Below are positions 1-12,800 of a stretch of DNA of 64,000 nucleotides, piece after piece (within the stretch, counting starts at the first letter, position 1; each line of letters starts with the position of its first letter). This DNA comes from Circinella umbellata (Eukaryota > Mucoromycota > Mucoromycetes > Mucorales > Lichtheimiaceae). Under the pieces are notes generated by a model. It was given only the letters and a program-made list of their open reading frames with translations. It had not been told where the DNA came from and searched no databases. The translations under genes and the position numbers were made by a program. The stretch spans positions 992,001 to 1,056,000 of the forward strand of contig JAIWNF010000005.1 in the NCBI GenBank assembly GCA_025093555.1. The letters are read 5' to 3'.

Positions 1-1409
1 CTGGGCGTATTGTCTTTTTTCAACTATCTTAGTTTAATACCAAACCAAGATTTTTATTATCTGTGTGCAGCGCACATAGTAACTATAATACACCACTCCA
101 TATTGTTGCTATGGTTGTAAATCATCGTTTTTTTGAGAAATAAATATATTAAAAGTACGTACACTTCTATCCTGTCATAAAAAGGTTACCCGATCCAAAT
201 CATATTTTAATGACTATGATAAAACAGACACCTTCGTGTTATTCATGATTTCGTTTATTTAGAGCTTATTTTCTATAATGTCTGTGACGTAAATTATGCA
301 ATGTACTGTAACAACAGTCCTCCACGCCTACTGATAAGCATCATACTATTCTTGCTGAGACTGATTTATGTTTTCAAACTTTTTTGACTTATCCATCTCA
401 TTTGATCATCATTTCAGTAAAAGTAAAAAATGAGAGACCAGCTGACACTGTTGATTTGCTATACAACAACTATTTGTATGTGCATAAAGCTTATTAACAT
501 ATTTTACATATGCAAGTTATCGATCAGACATAATAGTTTAATAATAATAAAAAATACATATTTCGTATTATTTACAAAACAATACGTTATAAATCGACAA
601 AAATAATTTCAAGATAGTGTTCATGCCATCATCATCATCGTCATCATATATCCCCATTATTTATTGTCATATTAGGTCTATTTATTAAATTAATCAATAG
701 CTATCATCATCATCATTATCATCAGCTTTTATTTATGTGCCTTATTATACCTAATAAAATTATATACAATCACCCACGTTTTCAGCTGATGATGGTGTCA
801 TTGACTTGTGAACTTTTTTTTGATATTCATAAAGATTTCAATAAAGCCCTTTTCGTTAAGATCTTTTTTTTTTCTCTCGTGTGAAATACCCATCACATTC
901 TATCTAAATAACAATTAAAAAAAACTGCAACACCATTTGTTGAAAAGCATAAGAAAGTTATTGTTTTTCTTTTCTCTTACATATTCTCACACACATACAT
1001 TTAACACATGTACACATTTAACATAAACAGTTAATACACAGGAAATTTTTCTTCAAAAGTATTCTACTTTCAGTATCGTGAGAAAAATAAATATATTTAT
1101 TTAGCCTCTCCTCCACACCCCCAAAGCACCTATCCATTCGCCCGGACACACAGAACGAGAAAAAATAATTTAAAGTTTCACGCTAATAACTTTTTTTATT
1201 TATCATGACAGCTAAAATATGAATGACGTTTCAAAAATCAATAACCAGGTTATTATTAACCCGCCAAAAGTAAATAATCAAATGATTTTCAATACGTACC
1301 GAAAAAGAATCAGTTGTTCCTGAATCTTCTAAACAACATAATTTATAATTTATATTGTTAGTTAATCTATATATAACAAGCAATCTTAATATTAATATAT
1401 TATTGTTTT
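1..1409. other. Noncoding AT-rich stretch
   Basis: I see no gene here. The DNA is AT-rich with many homopolymer runs and short ATC/CAT microsatellite patches near 628-645 and 703-722. Stop codons are dense in all frames. It precedes the left edge of the duplicated block that begins near 1410. Confidence 0.6.
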
Positions 1410-2563
1410 ATTTTTTTTAAAGTTAACCTTCTAATATGTTTTAGGTAAATAGAAAAGAAAGAAAAGAATTCGGCTTTTTTTAAGATGATGGGGGTGGTTA
1501 CTTATTGCTCCTAATATAATAAGTTGTTCTATATTTATTATAACTTGTGAATAATAAAGTTTATAAAAAAAAGTTGTTTAGCATAGTAATAATAATAATA
1601 AAAAGATGACGGTCCTGACCGACTCATAATAAATGATCTTTAAAGCAATAGTTTTACATATTCAGTAGTTACACAACAACTAAATGTCAGACGACCTTGA
1701 ATACAACTCTTTGGAAGGAAAACCCAAACAAACAAAACTTTTTTAACGTAGTCAATACATCTTTTGTCGAATTCTTGTTATCAACTTGGTAAATAATAAA
1801 TATTAGTTACGTATAGAAATTGCTATTCAGAATGTGTAACACGTTAAATAATACAGTAGATCAAACTGATAAACTTTACCCTCTTTTTATTTTATCAAAC
1901 GTATCTATCTTATAGAAGAAAATAGCTATGGGATCGGACGTTTATACAGGTTAAAGTTTATTTACTGAAAGACTAATCTAACTTGCTCCTGCAGGTATAT
2001 AGGCGCTTCCTTGCAATACATGGGAAGTTGAAGAAGAAATATATATTTAAAGGCGGGGGGGATAAATGTATTAGCTGAAAATAAAACCCTGCAGGAAAAC
2101 ATTTAAATTGGTGTAGAATAAAAAAAATTAAAAGCAAAGCCAATGTAGAAACAAAATAGACTGAAAGAATGAGATAAAAGTAGGCTAAGTGATATATAAA
2201 GGTACACAGGGTGGGAGGCGGAATATCCAATGCATTCTGTGGATTTGGTTTATCTTTATCAAATAAGAGAAGAGTATAAATGAAAGTGTTACTCAAGAGT
2301 AACTGAAACGTTCTACGTACAGTATGAGTGTGAATGTGCTTTTCAGACGTAATATTAGAACTTTCTAAAATTAATTTCCAACTTTTACTTCAACTATTAA
2401 TAGTATAATTTTAATTTTAATTTTAATGAAACGCTATCATGTAAAAATTAATAATTGATGTTGGAAGAGATAAGTTAGGGATAATATCGTATGGGAAAGA
2501 ATCGAGCAGTGCTTAGCAAATATATGGGTGTGAAGTGTTATAATGCTGGTTATTTTTAGGTAT

Positions 2564-3892
2564 TTAAGCTTCATGGTTAAGAACTTCTACTTTGTTGTAG
2601 GGCATGGTAGGGTCACCACAAAATGTTGAGGATTCATCTAAAGCGGATAGGCTCATTTTCAATCGGTTCTTGCAAAGCAAAAGATCATGATAAAATGCAA
2701 AATACTCTTCACTTTTCATATCTCCTATGTTCTTCATATCAATAAATTCAGTAAATAAACAAATTTCATCTCCTAATATATCGACAATACGTAGAATCCG
2801 TTCCCTTTTCTTGGCAACAAAGGGTGTAAAATAATCAAAATATTCTTTATCTTTGGTACGGCCAAAGGAGCATGATTTATGAATACTGTATAAGTGAAAA
2901 AAAAATCGGTTATTGCTTTTTTGCCTGTAATTTCACTTTAAATAGCCCACCACTGATAATATACTATTGTTGTAAACTTACGACCAACCAACTTTTTCAG
3001 CTACAGGATCTATCACTTGTTTACGTAATTCTATTTCACAGTCTTCGCCATATTTTTTTTGAAATCTGTGGTCGATTAATTTCATACGTCTACTGAGATC
3101 AACGAGAACCCAATTATAATACGCTGGACTGGTTTCACGAACATAGCGTACTTGCGGATTTCTTATTCTTAATACTTCAACAAAACTTTTAATGAGATCG
3201 TCTGTTTTCAACTTACGAAGTTCTTCGGCCTATACCCATATTTGTATGAAACATTATAACCCTATTCTATTTATTTGTTAAGAGAAAAACAAGCAAATAC
3301 CATGAACGACTTACGGTTGCCACGGTTGATAACTGCATTGGCTGTATCTGTCCTTTTTCAGACTGAATGGTATTCATTCTTTTATTCAACTCATCCTTGG
3401 AACATAAGGAGATATACACGTTACTTCTGAATTCTAAGATAAAAAAAGAAAAAGAGCTATTTAATCACACTATCGCTTTTATCTTTTCTAATTTAACAAT
3501 CGTGTACCTTTTGCTTCTTGTTTTCCATCACTATTAGAAGTGGTATCATCATTTTTTTCTGTTGTATCAACAAGAGGTGATGATGCCCTCTGTCGTGTAT
3601 TTTGGCCTAAAGAAAGATTCTCTACTATTATATTAGAACTTCAATTTTTTTTTGGGGAGTACGCGTCTATTTGTTTTTTTTTTTAGTCTTTCAATCTAGT
3701 TACCAATTTCTGAAGAAAAATCCGTTGAAAGTTTGTCGTCATTTATATTCTGACATGGCATTTTAAACCAACTGAAACTTTCTGAAAAATTATCTATTTT
3801 TTTTTTCTCTCAAGAATTAATTTATGTACATTTAGCAAAAGCAATCAAGAATAATTCTTAAAGATTAACATTTCACCTGTAAAACGAGACAT
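2564..3892 (-). CDS. Unknown family, short paralog A (F-box C-terminal-domain homologue)
   Basis: I do not recognise the family. A six-exon model closes perfectly: exons 3877-3892, 3704-3781, 3508-3606, 3315-3433, 2982-3229 and 2564-2885, giving 293 aa with GT-AG junctions throughout. Residues about 1-65 are polar and look disordered. A following segment (LCSKDELNKRM) looks helical. Then come a basic/aromatic segment (YYNWVLVDLSRRM) and a C-terminal region with the family signature DILGDEICLFTEFIDMK, IGDMKSEEY and FYHDLLLCK. There is no signal peptide or membrane segment. The same exon lengths (16, 78, 119, 248) recur in copy C, and the 248-nt exon also in copy D. The F-box protein at 8978-11478 carries the same C-terminal module. 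That the protein is made is inferred from the preserved frame; its function is unknown. Confidence 0.8.
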
Positions 3893-4032
3893 ACTATTTT
3901 AGAAGCAAAGATTGAAATAATAACAAAAAAGTTTGATTGTTTATTTTGATAAAAAATGATAAACTAACTATTTCCAAAAAAGGTACTCTCCTTTTGTCTT
4001 GGTTTATGTTGTAAGCAAATAGAAGTTATTAG

Positions 4033-4310
4033 TTGCAGTTTAATAACTCAATCTTGCTGTATGGTTGGCAGGAACCTTGATTTCTCTGTAGTCTCTCGTA
4101 GCCTTTTTTTCAACCGGTCCTTACACAAGACAAGATCTTGATAAAATGCAACATAGTCATTACTATTCGTATCTCCAATCATCTTCATATCAATGGTTTC
4201 TGTAAAGAAACAAATTTTGTCACCAAAGATATCCACAACATGTAAAATCTTTTCTTTCTTGGTACGAAAGGTGCAAATAATCAAAAAATTTATTATTGCT
4301 CGCAATTAAA
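4033..4310 (-). pseudogene. Truncated last exon of the unknown family (copy B)
   Basis: This segment matches the last exon of copy D (7124-7442), including the DIFGDKICFFTE and FYQDLVLCKDRLKK signatures. It lacks all upstream exons. One A is missing relative to copy D in the run near 4272-4276 (GTGCAAATAATC instead of GTGCAAAATAATC), which shifts the frame at its upstream end. The C-terminal coding part is altered by a small deletion near 4075. The simplest reading is that the right breakpoint of the tandem duplication fell in the intron before this exon, leaving an orphan exon that then decayed. Confidence 0.75.
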
Positions 4311-4439
4311 AATGCACCAGTCTTTGTTATGGGCTATATATACATGTAAAAAGTGCTGTTAATTATCATACTAATAAACGTAACCCAGTACATGTATGTA
4401 GTACTATCGATAAACAATTCATTATTTTCTAGCAATGGG

Positions 4440-7400
4440 GGTCTTTTTTAAGTTAATCTTCTAATATGTTTCAATAAATATATAAGAAAGATAAGAATTC
4501 GGCTTTTTAAGATGACGGGGGAGGTTACTTATTGTTCTGTGTTTATTATAACTTATAAAAAAAGATGTTTTGCATTTTACTATAATAATAATAAAAGTGA
4601 CGGTCCTGACCGACTTGACAGATTTACATATAAAATGGTCTTTATTAGTTACACAACAACTAAATGTCAGACGACCTTGAAAACAATCTCTGGGAGGAAA
4701 ACCCCAAACAAACAAAACTTTTGTATTACTTTATTGAAGTACATCATGATAGTCAACACATTTTTTGTTGAATTCTTAACTTAATGATTTAGTATTAATG
4801 TAAGTAGTCATCTTCTTGTTATCAACTTGGTAAATAATAAATATTGATTACGTATAGAAATTGCTATTCAGAATGTGTAACACGGTAGATCAAATTGATA
4901 AACTTTACCTTCTTCTTATTTTACTAAATATATCTATCTTATAAAAGAAAACAAGTAAGGGACCGGACATCTAGAAAGGTTAAAGCTTATTTATTGAAAG
5001 AATGATCTAAATTTCGCCTATAGGTATATAGCGGTACATGGGGAGTTGAAGAAAAAATATATATACAAAGAGGTGTAGAATTAAAAAAATAAAAGCAAAG
5101 CCAATGTAGAAACGAGGTAGATTGAAAGTACGTAGGTTAAATGGTAAATAAAGACATAACAGGTATCTTTTTGAGACTGAGTGAGGGTGAGGGGCGAAAG
5201 ATCCAATTCGTCCTGTTGATTTTGTTTATTTTTATTAAAATAGAGAAGAGTATAGATAAAAGTATTCACTCAAGAATAACTGAAATGTTCTACAGTGTGC
5301 TTTTCAGACATAATGTTAGAGCTTTCTACCTCTTTTTACTGTATATCAATTTCCAAATTCTACTCCAACCAATAATATCTTTTATTTTATGTATTTAATA
5401 AGCTTTTAACTAGTTGATGTTGGAGAAGATAAGAAAGAGATAATGCTATATGGGAAAGAATTGAGTAGTGGATAAAAACCAACATATTGGTGTAAAGTGT
5501 TATAATGATGTTCATTTATTGGTAGTTAGGTTTCATGGTTAAGTATTTCTACTTTGTTGTAGGGCGTGGTAGGGTCACCACAAAATGATGACTTATCAGT
5601 TATAGTAGATAGGCTCATTTTTATTAGATTCTTGCAAAGCAAAAGATCATGATAAAATGCAGAATACGTTTCACTCTTCATATCGCCAATAATCTTCATA
5701 GCAATGAACTCTGTAAATAGGCAAATCTCATCTCCCAATATATCTGCAATACGCAAAATACGTTCTCTTTTCTTGGCAACAAAGGGTGCAAAATAATCAA
5801 AATATTCATTATCTTTTTTGATACGCCCAAAGCAGGAGTGCGATTTGCGAATGCTGTAAGTAAAAAATTATCAACTAAAGTTTCTTTGCTTGTAATTCAT
5901 GATAAAAGCCCATCTGCCCACCCCCCACTGATAATATACTATTGTTGTAAACTTACGACCAAGTAACTTTTACAGATGCAGGACCAATTACTTGTTGGCG
6001 TAATTCTTTTTCGTAGTTTTCGCCATATTTTATTTGAAATCTGTAATCCACCAATTTCATACGTCGACTGAGATCAACAATGACCCAATTACAGTACGCT
6101 GGATTCGCTATACGAATATTTCGTACGTGAGGATTTCTTATTCTTATTATTTCAATGATACTTTTAATCAAATCTCGTGTTTTCAATTTACGAAGCTCTT
6201 TGGCCTATACTCATATTTTCGTGAAAAAAAAAAACATTCCGTAATTATAAGTATATTTGGTTATTCTCACGTTTAATTATCAAAAGAAAAAGCAAACACC
6301 ATGAACGACTTACAGTTGCCACGGTTGATAACTGTATTGGTTCGATTTGTACTTTTTCAGTCTGGATTGTTTCCAACCTTTTTTTCAACTCATCAGTGGA
6401 ACATAAGGAGATATACATTTGCGATTTGAATCCTAAGATGTATAAAGAAATGAAAAAGAACTGTTTAATAACACTTTTGTTCTCGTTCTTTTTGATTAAA
6501 CATCATATACCTTTTGCTTCTTGTTTCCCATTACTATTAGAAGCGGTGTCATCAACTTCTTCTGTTGGATCAAAAGGAGGTAATGGTGATGATAATGTCG
6601 GTTGTGTATTTTGAGCTAAAGAAAGATTATCTAATATTACGTATATTAGAACTTTAAGTTTTTTTTTACTTCGTGTATGATTGTCTTAACTCTAGTTACC
6701 CATTTCTGAAGAAAAATCTGTGGATAGTTTGTCGTCGTAACTATTTGGAAATGGCATCTTAAACCAACTAAAGCTTTCTGAATAAGTATCTTCTTTTTAC
6801 CCAATACGTAATTAGTTCATGTACATTTAGCAAAAGCGAAGTGAAAGGATGGAATTTCAATTTTCAACTTTTTATACAATACCTGTAAAACGAGACATGT
6901 TATGGTCCAAAAGTAAACAAGAAAAGAACATTGAAATAATAAAAAAAAAGTTTGATTGTTTATTTTGATAAATGATAAACTGACTATTTCCAAAAACAGT
7001 AGGCTCCCTCGGTCTTAGTTGTCAGTTGGTAACAATAATGTTTATATGCAGGAAGTTTATCTTGTTAAAAGTTGGTTGCAGCAATAATAAATGTTTTATA
7101 TCTGTATAATCTTATTATCATTATCATTTGTAGTTTAATAGCTCAATCTTGCTATACGGTTGGCATGGATCACCTGTAAAACTTGATGTCTCTGTAATCT
7201 CTCCTAACCTTTTTTTCAGGCGGTCCTTACATAGGACAAGATCATGGTAAAATGCAATATAGTCTTCACTTTTCATATCTCCAATGCTCTTCATGTCAAT
7301 GGATTCTGTGAATAAACAAATCTTGTCACCAAAGATATCCACAACACGTATAATCTGCTCTCTCTTTTTGGGAACGAAAGGTGCAAAATAATCGAAAAAC

Positions 7401-7548
7401 TCATTATCAGTTGTTATTCCAAATGAATGCGTCATTGGAATACTATAATACATTATATATACATGTAAAGAAAGTGTTTGTTAATTATTATACATGTAAA
7501 TGTAGCAAGTAAAAGTATGATGCAGTAATATCGATTATTTTTTAGCAA
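4440..7548. repeat. Tandem ~3 kb duplication, unit 2
   Basis: This is the second direct copy of the block starting near 1410. It contains copy C complete and the last exon of copy D. The upstream exons of D lie just outside the unit (7603-8711), which is why D is intact while its counterpart B is not. The 4440-5525 part corresponds to 1410-2563 and holds no supportable gene, only small overlapping frames with no conservation pattern. Confidence 0.85.
5526..6898 (-). CDS. Unknown family, short paralog C
   Basis: This is the closest relative of copy A, generated by the tandem duplication. Six exons: 6883-6898, 6700-6777, 6511-6615, 6314-6432, 5957-6204 and 5526-5853. All junctions are GT-AG and the frame closes at 297 aa. 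Exon lengths equal those of A except exon 3 (105 against 99) and exon 6 (328 against 322); both differences are multiples of three. The polar N-terminal third differs more from A than the C-terminal module does. Signatures kept are CNWVIVDLSRRMK, DILGDEICLFTEF and FYHDLLLCK. Keeping frame across six exons after duplication argues for selection. Function unknown. Confidence 0.8.
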
Positions 7549-8711
7549 CGTTGTTTTTTTTAAAAAAGAAGAAAATAGAAGGCCTAGTATTTGATGACTT
7601 ACTGCGTTCTAACTTCATTCGCTGCCATCATGATTACTTGCCTTCGCAATTGTTCTCCGTATCCTTCTTGAAATATTTTGATGTATCGTTCTTCTACAAG
7701 CTCCATTCGGCGACAGAGATCAACAATAATCCAGTTGTAGTAAAATAGACATGAGTTTCTAACATGATTCATTTGTGGATTTTTCAATTCAAATATTTTA
7801 ATAACACTATGTGTCAGATCTTCTGCTTTCAAATGCTGAAGCTCTTTGGCCTATAATAAGATATATAATTGTTGTTGTTTACACTTTGTTAGTAATATTC
7901 GAATATGATTTTTTTTCTTGTTATAAATCATGTCCAATAGTACAAATATATGTCTCATTAATACTACTATGTATTATTTACCGTCGCTACAGTTGAGAGT
8001 TGCATTGGTAAAATATCTTTCTTTTTTTCATCTAATATTTTCATTCTTTTATTTAACTCCTGATCAGAACACAAGTATATATGCAAATTGGATCGAAACA
8101 TGATACCTACATGTAACATTTAAGTATAATTAGCAAACAATCAGATTTCTTAAATTGACTGTTCCTTTAAAAAAAAAGGGTAGTTATCCTGGTTTTATAC
8201 TCACCAGCATTATTTTCTGGTATAGAGTCTGTACTGCTCGTGATTCTTTTATTTTTTGCACATGAACACGGAGACGATACAGTGTTATTTTTGAATGACA
8301 AAATATCTACCGCGTAATGTATTAATATGTTAATATAGTAAATTTTCATAGTAATAGGAGTGATTGTGTATGACTTTTGGCTGTTATTATTACATACCAA
8401 TAGATGAAGATAAATCACTAATAACTGAGCTATTAGTTTGTTGATTGCTATAGTCAATGGCTGACATCTTATCCCAGCTGCTCATAGTACCATCAGTAGT
8501 ACAAGAAAAAGATTCGGATTTTGGCATTCTGTAATTGCCTACACGTAAGAGAGTCACATAAATAAAAAGATAATATATAAATGCGTTTGTTGATAAAAAA
8601 AGAGGTATGTATAGTATAGCTATATAAAATGTCAATCCACTTTATAATACTCATTCAATCATAATAATCCGTACGTATAGTGATGCTACCTTCATTTTTA
8701 TTTCCTTCCAT
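7124..8711 (-). CDS. Unknown family, short paralog D
   Basis: Six exons: 8690-8711, 8398-8538, 8205-8306, 7982-8106, 7603-7850 and 7124-7442. The frame closes at 318 aa. The N-terminal exons (about residues 1-90, Ser/Asn-rich) are unlike those of A and C. The last three exons are clearly homologous: LHIYLCSDQELNKRM, then YYNWIIVDLCRRME, then DIFGDKICLFTES and FYHDLVLCKDRLKKRL. The YYNWIIVDLCRRM stretch is nearly identical to that of the F-box protein next door, so D is the link between the short proteins and the F-box gene. The start at 8711 is chosen because MEGNKNEG splices in phase to the next exon. Function unknown. Confidence 0.77.
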
Positions 8712-8977
8712 GATGATACACAACTCAAAAAGATGTTAAGGTAACAATGTTCCTTAAAAACGTTTTATTTTGTTGATACGTAGAAGATAAACATTGGACT
8801 GTGGCTTTTAATAAATAAATAAAAACAGGTTTTTATCTATTTATTTTTGGTTTTGAAAAAAAAAACATTTTTCAATAATAACATGTGATCTGTATATGCT
8901 AATGAGCTGCAATAACAAAACATGTAACAACAACCAAGGTCAACAGACAAGGACAACAAACAACTTGTTTAATTTAT

Positions 8978-11478
8978 TTATTTTGATTTATCGTCAGGAT
9001 TAAGGAGAGTCATTTTGTTAAAGGGTTCAATAGGATTACTTTTATCAAAAATAAAGTGTAGATTTTCGATACGCGACTTTAAACTATCTTTGCACAAATT
9101 CAAATCATGTACAAAATCTTGATATCCTTCTTCATCCATATCTCCAATTTCTTTTATATCAATAAATTCAGTAAAAAGACAAATTTCATCACCAAACTGT
9201 TCAACAATGTTGAGCACTTGCGATCGTTTGTATTCAACAAATGGGGTAAAAAAATCAACGTATTCTCCATTCTCTCTTATTGTAGCATATACTCTTGTTT
9301 TTGCTATGGTTCCGGGGTTGCCAGTAGGTCTAATACTAAAAATAGCATACTTTTTGTTACATTCTATTTCCTTTCATTCCCATAAAACTTATAGTAGATT
9401 ATTGTTGCTTTTGTTATTACCCAGCTACGTATGGATCATTACACAAGTTTTCAATTACGCCGCGCATCTCATAGTCCAAGCGACGGCTACCATGACGACG
9501 AACAATTTGCTTTTGAATGAGATCCATACGTCTACACAAATCGACAATAATCCAATTATAATATGCAAGTTGCTTTTTCCGGTTTGTTGCTATGTGTGGG
9601 TTTGTTTTTACAAATATCATCTTGGTGCTCAGTACCAAATCAGCAAAAATAAGATGATTTAACTGAGGCACCTGAAGATAAGCATTATGTTGTTTATATA
9701 TATATATATATAAAAAGCAAATTTTGTAGTGAATAATTGGTTAGGGTAATAGACTACAATTAAAAGTAAAGCTTACTGTTTCGTTTGTTGTTAAATCATA
9801 TGGACTGAGTTTCGCTCGTTCATCAGAAATCTGTGCACCTCGTTCATGGAATGTGTCATCTTCATTATTCAGATAAAATACCTTTGAGCTCTTAAACTCT
9901 GTTGTTGCTGGAAAGCTATCATTAGTATCTTCTTTAAAACACTGTTGCACCACAGCAGAAAGATCAGTTTTAGCTCTATTACCTTTGTCATTGTCGTAAG
10001 TGAACATAATACTATTGTTGTTGTTGTTGCTGTTGCTGATATCAGAGTTATATATGTTGCTTAAAGTTGCTGTTAATAATGATGAATTTGAATTTCGTTG
10101 TTGAGAAGAAGTCAAAGTATTACTGTTATTATTGTTTTTTTGGCTGCATAGGAAATTTATAGTGTTGTATGGTTGCCACGCCCCATTTACATGATAGCAA
10201 TCATTGCATCTTTCCGGTAATAAAATTGTTGATATTTTCAGATTTGGTGCATGTTTGTTGATAACATTAAAATCTGCTTTATCCCAGGCGCCCATTATTA
10301 TTCGTCGTAATTGTTGACATCGTTGAAACATTAATTCAATAAGTTCTGCTTTTATTTGAAAGTTAATAAGAGTATTATGCTGTTCCGTGATCAAAAAAAT
10401 TTCGTTTACCACATCCAATCTGTGTCCGATAATAAATGGTGGTCTGCAAATAAGATTTGTACATGACAAGAATATGTCTGCCAGTTCAAATATAGTACTG
10501 TTCCCGAAATCTGGATTTAGTGTCATAAGTGTCTGGCTTGTTTGCCGAAGGCCAAAAGCTATCATAGGAGTGTGTGGTATCTGCTGGTCGTATATACTGA
10601 ATGCTAAAAAAAAGATGTAAATATGAATGACATATCAACGTAGGTATTGGGCGTTTTTTTTTTTTGGAAGTATTCTTATTAGATTATTTAGCAGTACCTT
10701 TTTTTATTTTGAAAGATTCAATTTTGGTGAGACGTTCATTTATCATAAATTGAAAGCAGTCTGTATGTACGGCACGGAAATTTGTGTCTATTGTGATATC
10801 ATCGTTGTGAGGACCCACAGATGGAATTATATTGAAGAGTCGAATAGGATTTTGATTGCCATCAGCAACCGAGAGACTTTTCCATATGTGCGGATAATAA
10901 AGGAAAACGTTGCAGCACAATTTTGATACTGCTAAGTACGAAGTGTTTGTATTTGGTGTGAGATGGGGCATAATCGCATCGTTCACAATGTCGATAGGTA
11001 ATTTGGAGATAAGATCGGGTTGTATTTTGTTTGGAGTTACTACTTCTACGCGTCCATTTTCCATCTTCTGTATAGAAATTTGGTTCTTTTTTACTGGTGC
11101 CGTGTTTTGAAAACTTTTGATATATACGTCAATGGCTTGCACTTGTTTTCTATACGTTGTAAATCCGTTCACTTTAGAAAGGTATGCTTCTGCCGACATT
11201 GATGGATTCTTAATCGTTTGGCTAGCATCTGCTATAGTTAATTCTGGGTAGCCTTGGATAGAGTAGGGATACACAAGGGCGTCGAAGCGATCCATAGGCT
11301 GTTGTAGAAATAATAGGGTGATAGCCGATTTCACATAGCTTATCGTTTCGTTATGAATATTATTGCTAATGGATATATCGAGGTTTTGTACCGTTGTATT
11401 GAGAGACGCTGTCCTGAGTTTATTTGGAGAAAGAATTGAAGTTAAATTGGTATGCTCCGACATGTTGTTTATTAACAT
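8978..11478 (-). CDS. F-box protein with C-terminal domain shared with its tandem neighbours
   Basis: Four exons: 10698-11478, 9777-10603, 9421-9671 and 8978-9335, closing at 738 aa (an alternative ATG at 11463 would give 733). Residues 45-130 resemble the helical/TPR-like N-terminus common in mucoralean F-box proteins. Residues about 155-203 form an F-box (LISKLPIDIVNDAI, then W at 199). The next ~200 residues may be a degenerate repeat substrate-binding region. Residues about 395-445 are Asn/Ser-rich. From about residue 500 to the end the protein matches paralogs A, C and D, including two intron positions with identical phase. F-box proteins normally bring substrates to SCF ubiquitin ligases through Skp1; that role is inferred from the family. 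The substrate is unknown. Confidence 0.8.
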
Positions 11479-12800
11479 AAAAAAAGAGAAAATAAAAAGA
11501 CTGTGCGCTATATTTTGATAAGCATGATTTTTATATCATTCAGTGCAACAAAGCAATGTTATTTGTAATTTTTTTTTAGAATCCAATAAAAATTGAATAA
11601 CCCATTTTTTTTTAAAAAAAGAGGGGGGGGGGGAAGTCAGAGTAATGTTGAAACAAACATAGCTGCCAACTATTAATGTTGTTTGTAAAGTGTAGAGAAG
11701 AATATTACCATGTGATAATGAAACTCAAACAGGCGAGAATGCTATTGATCGTTCTACATAAACCATCGATTTTTTTGTTTAATCAAAAAGAACGCTGGTT
11801 GGGTAAAATATAGTTTAGATAAAATGATTTAGAATTATCGGATGTGGTTTCATAGCAACAAACTATGTTGGGATAGTCATCCTAGTTGATATTGTATTCT
11901 GTGATTGTATAGCAAACTGAAATTTATAACGGCTTGTAATCGAGGCTCTTATTGGGTCGATCATTGGTTGGCGCATAATTTCGTTTTCAATTTGATGTGT
12001 CACCAATTTCCATTATTTACATGCCAGCTTCTTATCTTTATCACTACAAATAAAAAGTAATCTTACACAAGCACAGCAACATTTTTGTTTAACTCTATAA
12101 ATTAACACGGAAATCTGGTACAATTGAATCGTAGTATGTTAATTATTCTACGTAAGCACTGAGGATATGTGATGATATTAGTGAGTGACTGAAAAATGAT
12201 ATACAGTCCACCAACACTAGATAATGGTGACGTGTAGCTACGTATTGCTTTATATTACCTTTTGATATTTAAAAAGCCCCTACGTATGCAGATACCTGAT
12301 TATAATTAAAAGCAAAGGAGAGAGAAAAGTGAAAAAACGAGAATAAAATGGAGCATTCATAAATAAGAAAGTAAGTAGTATGAATCGATTGTAAATGGAC
12401 ACGTACGCACAATATGATATAAAAAATCAAGTTAAGCTACAAGCCGTCAGTTGTTTGGAACGAATAGAATTAAAAATGGATTGATAATATGGTTTTGATT
12501 TTTGTTTGTTGGAAAATATTTAGCTACCAAACTTGTATTTATTCAATTACTACTGTATAAGTAAGCTATTTTACTGGTTCTTATTAACTAATTTATCCAC
12601 CTGTAATTGTTTTGATCGTATTCAATTGTAAGAAAGTAAACTAAGAATACATATAGACTATGTATTTATTAATTCAAGTTAACATTTGTACCGAAAAAAA
12701 AATCAGTTTTGAGCACTTTCATCCACAATTCCATCCACACTGAAATTACAGTGTCGTTGTCTTTCTGTGAATACATTATACCTACAAGAAAATGATATTT
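11479..12800. other. Noncoding stretch upstream of the F-box gene
   Basis: No gene is supported. The stretch is AT-rich and includes a G-run near 11622-11633. It presumably contains the promoter of the F-box gene at its left end. I see nothing else of note. Confidence 0.5.

Larger units (their letters stand above)
1410..4440. repeat. Tandem ~3 kb duplication, unit 1
   Basis: This block is repeated directly as unit 2 (about 4440-7548). Matching anchors sit about 3.0 kb apart: AAGAATTCGGCTTTTT at 1464 and 4493, the 3' end of the coding copies at 2564 and 5526, their start codons at 3892 and 6898, and the last-exon remnant at 4048 matching 7124. Unit 1 contains copy A of the unknown gene family plus a truncated last exon of a second copy, which marks the right breakpoint inside what was an intron. 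The junctions fall in T-rich sequence (TTTTTTAA) and small indels are common, so the duplication is not very recent. Edges are good to roughly 20-30 bp. Confidence 0.85.

Noticed and set aside
1973..2296. Minus-strand open frame and its relative at 5081-5269
   Set aside because: They are similar to each other only because they lie in the tandem duplication. The second is interrupted and shorter, so coding is not conserved.
4461..4784. Overlapping open frames on both strands at the unit 1/unit 2 boundary
   Set aside because: The corresponding sequence near 1430-1760 does not keep either frame open, so there is no coding conservation.
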